In this document: piece by piece, positions 51,101-56,175 of the stretch
How the letters are laid out: every line of letters starts with the position of its first letter
Numbering within the stretch: position 1 is the stretch's first letter
Source: Strix aluco
Lineage: Eukaryota; Chordata; Aves; Strigiformes; Strigidae
NCBI RefSeq assembly: GCF_031877795.1
Contig: NC_133943.1
Coordinates: 10,223,001 to 10,287,000, forward strand
Direction: 5' to 3'
Length of the DNA stretch: 64,000 nucleotides
The notes under the pieces: model-generated
Told to the model about the DNA's origin: nothing
The model's database searches: none
Seen by the model: only the letters and a program-made list of their open reading frames with translations
Position numbers and translations under genes: made by a program

Positions 51101-53641
51101 CACCCTTGTTACTTCTGAGGATGCAGGTCCCTGTTAACTGCCCGTCGATCCTGGGAGCTATGGCAGAAACTGAGGAGGACACATGGAATTGTATGGGAGT
51201 ATTACAGGGGTGTTCCCACTCTCACTTGAACTCCCTTTACAGCAGGCCTTGTCTCTTCCCCTTGTACCACTCCTAAGGTATGTCTTTTCTCTTGTGTCTG
51301 TGCTGCAGGAAAATGGGAGTGCCCGTGGCATCAGTGTGATGTGTGTGGTAAGGAAGCAGCTTCCTTCTGCGAGATGTGCCCCAGGTCCTTCTGCAAGCAG
51401 CACCGGGAAGGCATGCTCTTCATCTCCAAGCTGGATGGACGTTTATGCTGCACAGAGCACGATCCCTGTGGGCCTAACCCTCTAGAGCCGGGAGAAATTC
51501 GTGAGTATGTGCCTTCCATAGGAGCCCTGGCTAACGGCGAGGACACCCAGCCACCTGAGCAGCCGCCTGCAGACACAGACCTGAGCGTTGAGCCTCTGGA
51601 CAGCCTACCTCAGCCTGTGGCCCTCAGACTGCAGTCACCAGAAAAGCCCCCTGCTACCCTAGCGCTGAGGCTGCCGCCGTCAGACAAGCCCCCCACCACC
51701 CTAGCCCTGAGGTTGCAGCCGTCAAACAAGCCCCCCACCACCCTGGCCCTCAGGCTGCCTCCACCAGACAAACCACCAGCCACCCTGGCACTGAGACTGC
51801 CACCATCAAATAAACCCCCCACCACCTTGTCACTGAGGCTGAAGCCATCCAACAAACCCCCCACCACCCTCTCGCTTCGGCTGCAGCCTTCAGACAAACC
51901 TCCCACCACCCTGTCGCTCCGCCTGCAGCCGTCAGACAGGCCCCAGGCTGCCCTGTCCCTAAGGCTGCAGTCAGAGAAGCAACCCATCATCGTAGCGCTG
52001 AGGCCTCAGGAGCCCGACAAACCTCCCACCAATGCGGTGCTGTGGCCACTGGATGAGTCCTCCGGTGATGCCTCACAGCCTCATCTGCCGAGCAAATCTC
52101 CTCCAGGAACTCCACACTCCTTGGACGAGTCGCTTGTTACTGCTGGTGCCCTGCAGCTCCAGCTGTCAGACGAGCCTCCTGCCACCCCCGGGGTCTTGGG
52201 GTTACTGGACAAGTCCCTCATTGACACCAGGACCCAGCAGCCTGAGCTGCTGGATGAATTCCCAACGAAATGCCTGCATCCTCAACTGTCGGACAGACTT
52301 CTTGCCGTGGCAGGGACCCTGCAGTCCCAGGCGGTGGATGAGCCTCCTGCGGCCGATCAGCCTCAGCCATCAGACAGAGCTTCTGCCCAGAGCCCGCAGC
52401 TTCGGTCTGTGGAAAAGGCTCCCAGCTCCTTGGTGCCGCAGGTCCCAGCATCGGAGATGGCTCCCGGTCCTGGGGTGCTGTGGCCTCTGCCCATTGAAAA
52501 AGTCCCCAGCTCCCTGGTCTCGCGGATCCTGCCCATGGAGAAGGCTCCTGGATCAGCTGTGTCACGGCCCCCACCTCCAGAGAAGGCTTCCTTCTCCGGG
52601 GCAGCGCGGGTCCCAGCCGTGGAGAACGCTCCCAGCCCTGGGACGCCCCGTCTCCTGCCTCTGGAGAAGGCTCCTGCCTCGGGGATGTCGCGGATTCTGC
52701 CCACAGAGAAGGCTCCCAGCTTAGGGGCGCCGCGGCCTCTGCCTCCGGAGAAGGCTCCTGGCTCCCGGTCGCCGCACGTCCTGCCCATGGAGAAGGCTCT
52801 CGGCTCAGGGGCCCTGCGGATCCCGCTCACGCAGAAGGCACTCACGCCCGGGGTGCTGCGGCCCCTGCCTCTGGAGAAGGCTGCCGACTCTGGGGCCTTG
52901 CGGGTCCTGCCTCCAGAGAAGGCTCTCGGCTCCGGAGTGGCTCGGCCTCAGCTCTTGGAGAGGCCCCTCACTCTCACAGCCCCGTGGCCTCAGGCATCGG
53001 ACAAGCTGGCTGCTGCTGTGGCTCCTCGGCCTCAAGCCTTGGACAAGCCTCCAGCCGCGTCAGCTCCGAGGCTGTTGCTGTCGGAGAAGGCGCTGCGGCC
53101 CGTCGACCAGAATGCACAGCCAAAGGAGAGAGGAGCCCCAGTCATGGAGCTGAGTCCCCAGCAGAAAGAGAGGACCATGTTAGCTGGCGAGCAAATCTCT
53201 TGGTCTGCTGGGAAAGCGGTGACACATGTCGGACAGGTACCTTGGCCTACGGAGAAACTACAGACACACGAGCAAACCCACTGGCCCACTGCAAAAGCCC
53301 TGACTCTTGCAGAGCAGCCTCCCCGGACAGCAGAGAAACTACCAGAGCCAACCCTTCAGCCCAGCTGGGAAGTGGCCTCAGCCCCCGCAGAGCAAACCCC
53401 TTGGACATCAGAGAGATTGCGTGCGTTTGAGCAGACCCCTCGGCCAGCCAGGGAAGCGCCGGTGCCCCCGGAGCAGATGCAGTGGCTTGTCACGAACATT
53501 CAGACAATTGACCAGATCCCTTGGCTGAGTGGAAAAGCACAGACTCCTCGGGGGCAGGACCCTTTGCCTGAACAAAACACAGCGCTAGCCCGTAACCAGG
53601 ATTCTGTCTGTCATGAGTTGGCCGACTCAGAGCCAAAGTGA
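11977..53641 (+). CDS. NSD1: NSD1, histone H3K36 methyltransferase (5'-partial, 21 exons)
   Basis: Coding exons join(11977..12112, 15047..15219, 17211..19791, 23454..23575, 23723..24005, 25825..25934, 27024..27093, 27870..27988, 32695..32838, 33265..33388, 33928..34128, 35558..35737, 36065..36221, 36517..36722, 37307..37419, 40067..40336, 41674..41790, 43157..43298, 43739..43845, 47046..47250, 51309..53641). Every intron is GT-AG and phases match throughout, giving 2630 codons plus TGA. The product is a nuclear chromatin enzyme that mono- and dimethylates H3K36 using S-adenosylmethionine. The order PWWP, PHD cluster, PWWP, AWS-SET-post-SET, PHD/Cys-His module, proline-rich tail is the NSD family plan. 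The long disordered region after PWWP1 and the long tail point to NSD1 rather than NSD2 or NSD3, as does the downstream RAB24-PRELID1 pair. The start codon and roughly 300 N-terminal residues lie upstream of the window. Exon limits are read by eye from splice consensus and protein similarity. Confidence 0.97.
12113..15046 (+). other. NSD1: NSD1 intron between window exons 1 and 2
   Basis: A 2.9 kb intron that splits the PWWP1 domain. I see no coding exon or identifiable repeat. A purine-rich stretch lies around 12280-12840. Confidence 0.85.
15047..15219 (+). CDS. NSD1: NSD1 window exon 2: second half of PWWP1
   Basis: Acceptor AAAATAG, donor AAG|GTGAAA. The overhanging G joins TT to give Val, then [15 protein letters not shown]. 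The exon completes the PWWP fold with the conserved stretch [20 protein letters not shown] and a basic tail ([11 protein letters not shown]). It ends in phase 0. The three Arg-Pro-Tyr rich positions are as in the human protein. Confidence 0.95.
15220..17210 (+). other. NSD1: NSD1 intron between window exons 2 and 3
   Basis: A 2.0 kb intron. It ends in a strong T-rich tract (about 17171-17200) ahead of the acceptor of the giant exon. Nothing else is recognised. Confidence 0.85.
17211..19791 (+). CDS. NSD1: NSD1 window exon 3: giant exon, disordered region with receptor-interaction motif
   Basis: A 2581 bp exon with acceptor TTTAAG after a T-rich tract and donor AAG|GTAAGG. It encodes 860 residues rich in Ser, Lys, Asp and Glu with no folded domain visible, which matches the large internal exon of vertebrate NSD1. 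The best conserved block is [10 protein letters not shown] followed by [20 protein letters not shown]. The FSTLL (18723-18737) is an FxxLL motif, the variant receptor box described for the NSD1 nuclear-receptor-interaction domains. Serine- and acid-rich clusters (for example [16 protein letters not shown]) suggest phosphorylation. The exon ends in phase 1. Confidence 0.96.
19792..23453 (+). other. NSD1: NSD1 intron between window exons 3 and 4
   Basis: A 3.7 kb intron. The reading frame of the preceding exon runs on about 60 bases to a stop, so intron retention would truncate the protein. No repeat or RNA gene is recognised. Confidence 0.85.
23454..23575 (+). CDS. NSD1: NSD1 window exon 4: basic [12 protein letters not shown] repeat unit
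   Basis: Acceptor TTCTTAG, donor AAG|GTGGGT. It starts in phase 1 (G+TA makes Val) and ends in phase 0. It encodes [16 protein letters not shown], an acidic-aromatic spacer, then [10 protein letters not shown]. The lysine/arginine clusters look like nuclear localisation signals. Its motif order recurs in the exon at 25825-25934. Confidence 0.94.
23723..24005 (+). CDS. NSD1: NSD1 window exon 5: acidic linker
   Basis: Acceptor GATAG after a short 147 bp intron, donor CAG|GTATGT, phase 0 to phase 1. It encodes about 94 residues of low-complexity Ser, Pro and Glu sequence ([30 protein letters not shown]). The position and the [15 protein letters not shown]-like block match the human linker. No domain is seen. 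Confidence 0.9.
24006..25824 (+). other. NSD1: NSD1 intron between window exons 5 and 6
   Basis: A 1.8 kb intron with no recognised exon or element. Confidence 0.85.
25825..25934 (+). CDS. NSD1: NSD1 window exon 6: second [12 protein letters not shown] repeat unit
   Basis: Acceptor TTGCAG, donor AAG|GTACTT, phase 1 to phase 0. It encodes [17 protein letters not shown], a short spacer with Asp and Phe, then FMPKKEEW. The motif order and splice phases repeat those of the exon at 23454-23575. Confidence 0.94.
25935..27869 (+). other. NSD1: NSD1 introns around the small exon at 27024-27093
   Basis: Two introns, 25935-27023 and 27094-27869. The second has a short GT microsatellite at about 27157-27173. 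Otherwise nothing is recognised. Confidence 0.8.
27024..27093 (+). CDS. NSD1: NSD1 window exon 7: short Ser/Glu-rich exon
   Basis: A 70 bp exon with acceptor TTTGTAG and donor AAG|GTAAGT, phase 0 to phase 1. It encodes about 23 residues ([20 protein letters not shown]). It is the weakest exon on sequence similarity alone. It is supported by good splice sites, by phase that joins its neighbours, and by its place between well-conserved exons. Confidence 0.82.
27870..27988 (+). CDS. NSD1: NSD1 window exon 8: basic KRKRQRH exon
   Basis: Acceptor CATCCCAG, donor GAG|GTACTG, phase 1 to phase 0. It encodes [15 protein letters not shown] followed by AAMHSKKER and an acidic end. RKRKRQRH is strongly conserved in NSD1 and reads as a nuclear localisation signal. 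Confidence 0.92.
27989..32694 (+). other. NSD1: Largest complete NSD1 intron in the window (4.7 kb)
   Basis: It lies between the KRKRQRH exon and the PHD1 lead exon. It holds an AATAAA at 31132-31137 with GT-rich sequence after it, an A-rich run near 31268-31315, and an inverted repeat at 28241-28273. No coding exon is seen. Confidence 0.8.
32695..32838 (+). CDS. NSD1: NSD1 window exon 9: lead into PHD1
   Basis: Acceptor TTTAAAG, donor CAG|GTAGTG, 48 whole codons. After a variable part it encodes [20 protein letters not shown], which is almost invariant in NSD1. The final VCQ carries the first zinc-binding cysteine of PHD1; the second is in the next exon. The exon sits after the 4.7 kb intron. 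Confidence 0.95.
33265..33388 (+). CDS. NSD1: NSD1 window exon 10: PHD1 zinc finger
   Basis: Acceptor CCTGCAG, donor CAG|GTACGG, phase 0 to phase 1. It encodes [26 protein letters not shown] and GKFICNEC, the C4HC3 ligand series of a PHD finger with CxxC split across the upstream intron. In the family these fingers read histone tails and contact partners; they also matter for NSD1 targeting. Confidence 0.96.
33928..34128 (+). CDS. NSD1: NSD1 window exon 11: PHD2
   Basis: Acceptor TCTCCAG, donor AAG|GTACCA, phase 1 to phase 1. It encodes [19 protein letters not shown], a CGKYYHEAC block, [16 protein letters not shown] and SASK. The spacing of Cys and His fits the second NSD PHD module. The residue after CFVCKS is Cys where I recall Ser in human, so this finger has one extra cysteine. 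Confidence 0.95.
35292..35400. repeat. AT-rich low-complexity tract
   Basis: About 110 bases made almost wholly of A and T with TATATA and TTTATA runs, inside an NSD1 intron. It stands out against the surrounding mixed sequence. There is no sign of a mobile element. Confidence 0.75.
35558..35737 (+). CDS. NSD1: NSD1 window exon 12: extended PHD2/PHD3 region
   Basis: Acceptor GTGCTAG, donor AAG|GTGAGA, phase 1 to phase 1. It encodes [18 protein letters not shown], a hydrophobic block, [27 protein letters not shown]. It supplies further zinc ligands and the first CxxC of the third PHD finger. Confidence 0.96.
36065..36221 (+). CDS. NSD1: NSD1 window exon 13: PHD3 and start of PWWP2
   Basis: Acceptor TTTGCAG, donor CAG|GTAGGT, phase 1 to phase 2. 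It encodes [18 protein letters not shown], then [18 protein letters not shown], completing PHD3, and [10 protein letters not shown], the first strand of the second PWWP domain. The PWWP signature is interrupted by the intron between Arg and Trp-Trp. Confidence 0.96.
36517..36722 (+). CDS. NSD1: NSD1 window exon 14: PWWP2
   Basis: Acceptor TCTTGCAG, donor AAG|GTAACT, phase 2 to phase 1. It encodes [38 protein letters not shown] and a lysine-rich end. This is the body of the second PWWP domain, an H3K36 methyl reader and DNA-binding module next to the catalytic region. Confidence 0.96.
37307..37419 (+). CDS. NSD1: NSD1 window exon 15: charged helix between PWWP2 and AWS
   Basis: Acceptor CCCTTAG, donor AAG|GTGAGG, phase 1 to phase 0. 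It encodes [20 protein letters not shown] followed by a [15 protein letters not shown] end. The heptad-like charge pattern predicts a helix that links PWWP2 to the AWS domain. Confidence 0.95.
40067..40336 (+). CDS. NSD1: NSD1 window exon 16: AWS domain and start of SET
   Basis: Acceptor TTCAAG, donor AAG|GTACGT, 90 whole codons. It encodes the AWS cysteines in [29 protein letters not shown] and [15 protein letters not shown], then the first SET strands with [10 protein letters not shown], which forms part of the S-adenosylmethionine pocket. AWS binds zinc and is required for activity of this H3K36 enzyme group. Confidence 0.97.
41674..41790 (+). CDS. NSD1: NSD1 window exon 17: SET domain, first part
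   Basis: Acceptor TGGCAG, donor AAG|GTATGT, 39 whole codons. It encodes [20 protein letters not shown] and [13 protein letters not shown], core SET strands. The sequence is essentially that of mammalian NSD1. Confidence 0.97.
43157..43298 (+). CDS. NSD1: NSD1 window exon 18: SET catalytic core
   Basis: Acceptor TTCCAG, donor CTG|GTAAGG, phase 0 to phase 1. It encodes [20 protein letters not shown], with the NHxxxPNC knot that binds S-adenosylmethionine, then [16 protein letters not shown]. The Cys after KW is unusual, as I recall Ser in human NSD1 and Thr in NSD2 and NSD3. All catalytic landmarks are intact. Confidence 0.97.
43299..47045 (+). other. NSD1: NSD1 introns around the post-SET exon
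   Basis: Introns 43299-43738 and 43846-47045. The larger (3.2 kb) is AT-richer than the 3' end of the gene. I see no exon or classifiable repeat in it. Confidence 0.82.
43739..43845 (+). CDS. NSD1: NSD1 window exon 19: end of SET and post-SET
   Basis: Acceptor GTGCCAG, donor AAG|GTATGA, phase 1 to phase 0. It encodes [19 protein letters not shown] and [15 protein letters not shown]. The FNYN is the C-terminal SET motif with the catalytic tyrosine, and CxCx4C is the zinc-binding post-SET loop. Confidence 0.97.
47046..47250 (+). CDS. NSD1: NSD1 window exon 20: basic linker and last PHD
   Basis: Acceptor CCCGCAG, donor CAG|GTCAGT, phase 0 to phase 1. It encodes a basic linker ([16 protein letters not shown]), then [19 protein letters not shown] and [15 protein letters not shown], the last PHD finger before the Cys/His-rich C5HCH module. 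This pair is a protein-interaction module in the family. Confidence 0.96.
47251..51308 (+). other. NSD1: Last NSD1 intron (4.1 kb)
   Basis: It splits the last PHD from the C5HCH module. Its middle holds an old CR1-type LINE remnant on the minus strand. The remainder shows no exon. Confidence 0.85.
48880..49540 (-). mobile_element. Degenerate CR1/L3-type LINE remnant
   Basis: The plus strand reads like the antisense of a CR1 reverse-transcriptase region. Landmarks in order are CCGGCTGAAACAAACGCAGC, CTGCTCTGGACCGTGTTCCA, GCAGCTGAGGCCTTACTAAC, GACTCCTCAAGGATG and CAGTTTGCCAGAAGACCATT. Their order and spacing match the familiar amniote CR1 consensus as I remember it. The element is therefore on the minus strand, full of substitutions, with no open frame. 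Boundaries are approximate. Confidence 0.68.
51309..53641 (+). CDS. NSD1: NSD1 window exon 21: C5HCH module, proline-rich tail and stop
   Basis: Acceptor GTGCTGCAG; the frame then stays open for 777 codons to TGA at 53639-53641. It opens with [20 protein letters not shown] and [11 protein letters not shown], the C5HCH module. It continues through [18 protein letters not shown] into a Pro/Leu/Lys-rich tail of about 700 residues with two tandem arrays. After the arrays, ALRPVDQN and a PxQKER block match human NSD1, and the last residues (LADSEPK) resemble the human end. My recollection of human gives about 540 residues for this exon, against 776 here; the extra length lies in the repeats. Confidence 0.95.
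51617..52030 (+). repeat. 42 bp in-frame tandem array in the NSD1 tail
   Basis: About ten units of 14 residues run head to tail, one of them a residue shorter. The consensus is [14 protein letters not shown], with units such as [14 protein letters not shown] and [14 protein letters not shown]. All copies keep the frame, so the array is protein-coding. The middle units are nearly identical at the DNA level and the end units have drifted, as expected if unequal exchange homogenises the centre. Confidence 0.93.
52409..53089 (+). repeat. 45 bp in-frame degenerate array in the NSD1 tail
   Basis: About fifteen units of 15 residues, more diverged than the first array. The consensus is roughly PxEKAPxSGxxRxLP, for example [15 protein letters not shown] and [15 protein letters not shown]. 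The frame is preserved in every copy. The later units ([14 protein letters not shown]) grade into the SDKP-type spacing known from the human tail, which suggests expansion of an older motif. Confidence 0.88.
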
Positions 53642-53873
53642 GGTTGGTGAATATGGGAGGCAGGTTTCAGTCTTTTAATGTTTAGGGAGGGGGAATCTTT
53701 GTGTTTTTTTTTTTTTATTCACTTCCCTGAGCCCAGCCCCTAACCCATGCACATCCCATCCATATTCTCTCGTGACATGAGCAAGGACATTCACTTCAGT
53801 CTGAGTGTGGCCCAGCCAAAGGGAGAGAGCATCCGTGACCTTTTCCTCTTCCTTTTACAACTGGTAAAGCTGA

Positions 53874-53879
53874 AATAAA
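53874..53879 (+). terminator. Proximal poly(A) signal AATAAA after the NSD1 stop
   Basis: A canonical AATAAA lies 233 bases after the NSD1 stop codon. It would give a transcript with a short 3' UTR. Use is not proven. Confidence 0.5.
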
Positions 53880-54864
53880 GAGTCCACTCTGGGTAAAAAT
53901 CTCCAATTCCATTGAAATGGTCACATTACTTGATCCAGCGTGTTCGAGCTCCAGGTCTGATTCGTAGCCGGGTTCCCAGATACAGCTAGGGGCCTTGCTC
54001 TTTTTACTGTATTTAGAGGAAGCAGATCAGTCAGGCTGCCCTGGGACTGGAGATGTTTCAGGGATCAGGCGGTGAGCAGTCAGGTGTACGCCCTTGCTGG
54101 ACTCTGTAGAAGCAGGGAAGGGGTTTATCTGTCGTCTGCCCGGGTCTCTGTCCCTGCAGGGTGTTGCTTTGTGAGGTTTGTCCGTATGTTCACTGGGACG
54201 TGCTGCGTGTGTGGTTCACTGAAGGACAGGTATCATCTCCAGCTGAGCTGGGAGAGGAGCCCGCTGCACTTGCTCAGTGCAGTTTTCTGCAGCAATAGAC
54301 AATATCCACTCAGGCTCCTTTGTACGAAGCTGAGACTGGCCAGGCCTGATAAACGGGAAATCTGAAGGAGGTCGGGGAAAAGAGAGATCTTGGAAGAAGC
54401 CATCTGGCAGTTTTTTCATTCTTGTGTCTTAATCCTTTAGCACAGGACATGTAGAGTGTTTCCTGCACTTGAAAACATTGTGACCTATAAAGCAGCAATA
54501 GCAGAGTAGGGCAGAGTGGGTTTTCCCCAAGGTGCTGAGCACCACCCTAGCAGGGTGGTGGTCCTCCCTCTCAAAGTTCCATCCAGTCTCTTCTTGACTT
54601 CTGTCGTCACCGTGAGCCAGCAGACTGAACAGACTTTTCTCCCCTTGCCTCAGACACGTTCAGGACACGGTTGCATCACACCTGGTCTTCCCAGCAGCAG
54701 GACGTGCTGCCGAGCTGCAAGTGAAGCCTGTACCGTTCTCTACACAGCGCAGAGGCAAGGGTGCCGTAGCTGTTATCAGGACCCATCTTGACACCTTCCC
54801 CTTGGGTAGCTTCTGGCTTAACTCTTCTACAACCAAAGGAGACTTGAATTAACTGGACTGTGTT

Positions 54865-54898
54865 GGTGTGTGTGTGTGTGTGTGCGTGCGCATGTGTG
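54865..54898. repeat. GT microsatellite
   Basis: An uninterrupted run of GT dinucleotides passing into GTGCGTGCGC and GTGTGT, inside the inferred NSD1 3' UTR. Length polymorphism is likely. Confidence 0.85.
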
Positions 54899-56169
54899 TC
54901 CTTCCAACTGAATAGTAGTTCTCACACTGGAACACGGTGGGCTCCGGCAGCTGGCTGGCTTTCTTTTTTCCTCTTCTCCCTTTTCCAGTTAAGGAGATGT
55001 TTAGTACCTGGTGGTCATCAGTCTGGTGTCCAGACTAGGCCTGCTGAAAGCCGTTTGCTCAAGCGTTGAGGCAGAAGTTCAGTTGGCCGTGGTACTGGTG
55101 GAGCGAGCGGTAGAGTCCCAGGGACCTGCAGAGTGGCGTCTTGCGACCCCTGGCACCCTCGCAGGCAGGAGGAGGACAGGCCTCCCTGGGCGGCACTGCT
55201 CGGCCTGGATGGGGTCGGTATCCTGCCAAGGAAGCACTGCTGACCAGCACTCTCCCACTCTCACAACACGTTACCTCTGTGGTTTGCCTGAGCTCGGCCG
55301 ATCCGGGTGCCCCAGCCGCGGATCTCCGTGCCCACCCCCAGACCACGCGCAGCTCCAGTGTATCCTTCTCCTTCCAGGCAGACCCGTGGGTCCCTCCCCG
55401 GAAAGGGAGCGTTCCGCTCCAGGCTGACCCTCTCCCTCGGGCATGGGAGCAGGTCCTTGTTCCCACCTGGCTTGCAAGTGCCTGCTGCTCCCAGAGCAGA
55501 CAGTCGTGAGCTTTGCAGTTTTCTATGAAGGGAGTCAGACACTTGTACCGAGACAAATCCCAATCCATCTCCTTTCCTGACGTACGCAGCCCAAGACAAC
55601 ATCCTGCTGTAAAGGCTGGGTGTGCTGGGCACAAGGGGACATTACCAGTGCTGTGGTGCATCTCTTCTCTAGTCCGAATCATTTCAGATCCTTTGTAGAA
55701 TAGCTAGCGACTTCGAAAAGCTTTATGGCTTATGGAAACTTACTGTTTAATGTTTTTTTCCGGGAAGACTGGCAGGTCAGTTCCTGCTTGCTGCTGAAAC
55801 TGGGGAAATGCAAGCAGCTTGTGTTTCTGCGTGACTCCTGCACAAAGGGAATCAGGACAACTCCTCAGAGCCATTGAGAGAGAAGATAATCTAAGGGCAT
55901 TCATTAACTTTTTTAAACAAAATTTAAAAAAAACGGTAATGACGTTCAGTATATTAAGTATTTATCATGTGTGAGAAGGAAAATAAATCTTGAATTTACA
56001 TTTATAGGCCTTCCCATGAGCTGGACTTAGTCATGTAGATTGTGTAAGTAGGGTTACCTCCGTGCCAGCCGCCCAGCCAGCTACAGCTGTAACCAGAAAG
56101 GTATCTGCACTGCTCTGTCCACCTCCGCTTCGCATTGTCACGTGTTAACTAGTTACTTGTTTCATGAAA

Positions 56170-56175
56170 AATAAA
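56170..56175 (+). terminator. Middle poly(A) signal AATAAA in the NSD1 3' UTR
   Basis: A canonical AATAAA, followed by a T-rich stretch (ATATTTTTGGTGCAGGCTTT). Together with the signal at 55982-55987 it gives a plausible 2.5 kb 3' UTR. Confidence 0.5.

Noticed and set aside
51610-52845. Long open frames antisense to, or out of frame with, the NSD1 tail (for example minus 51610-51990, minus 52363-52845, plus 52032-52724).
   Set aside because: They are by-products of GC-rich arrays whose units are multiples of three, which keep every frame open. They repeat with the same period as the NSD1 units and have no independent support.
11977-53641. NSD2 or NSD3 as the identity of the large gene.
   Set aside because: The 2.6 kb internal exon, the long proline-rich tail after the C5HCH module, the ALRPVDQN block and the RAB24-PRELID1 neighbours all fit NSD1. 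NSD2 also has an HMG box, which is absent here.
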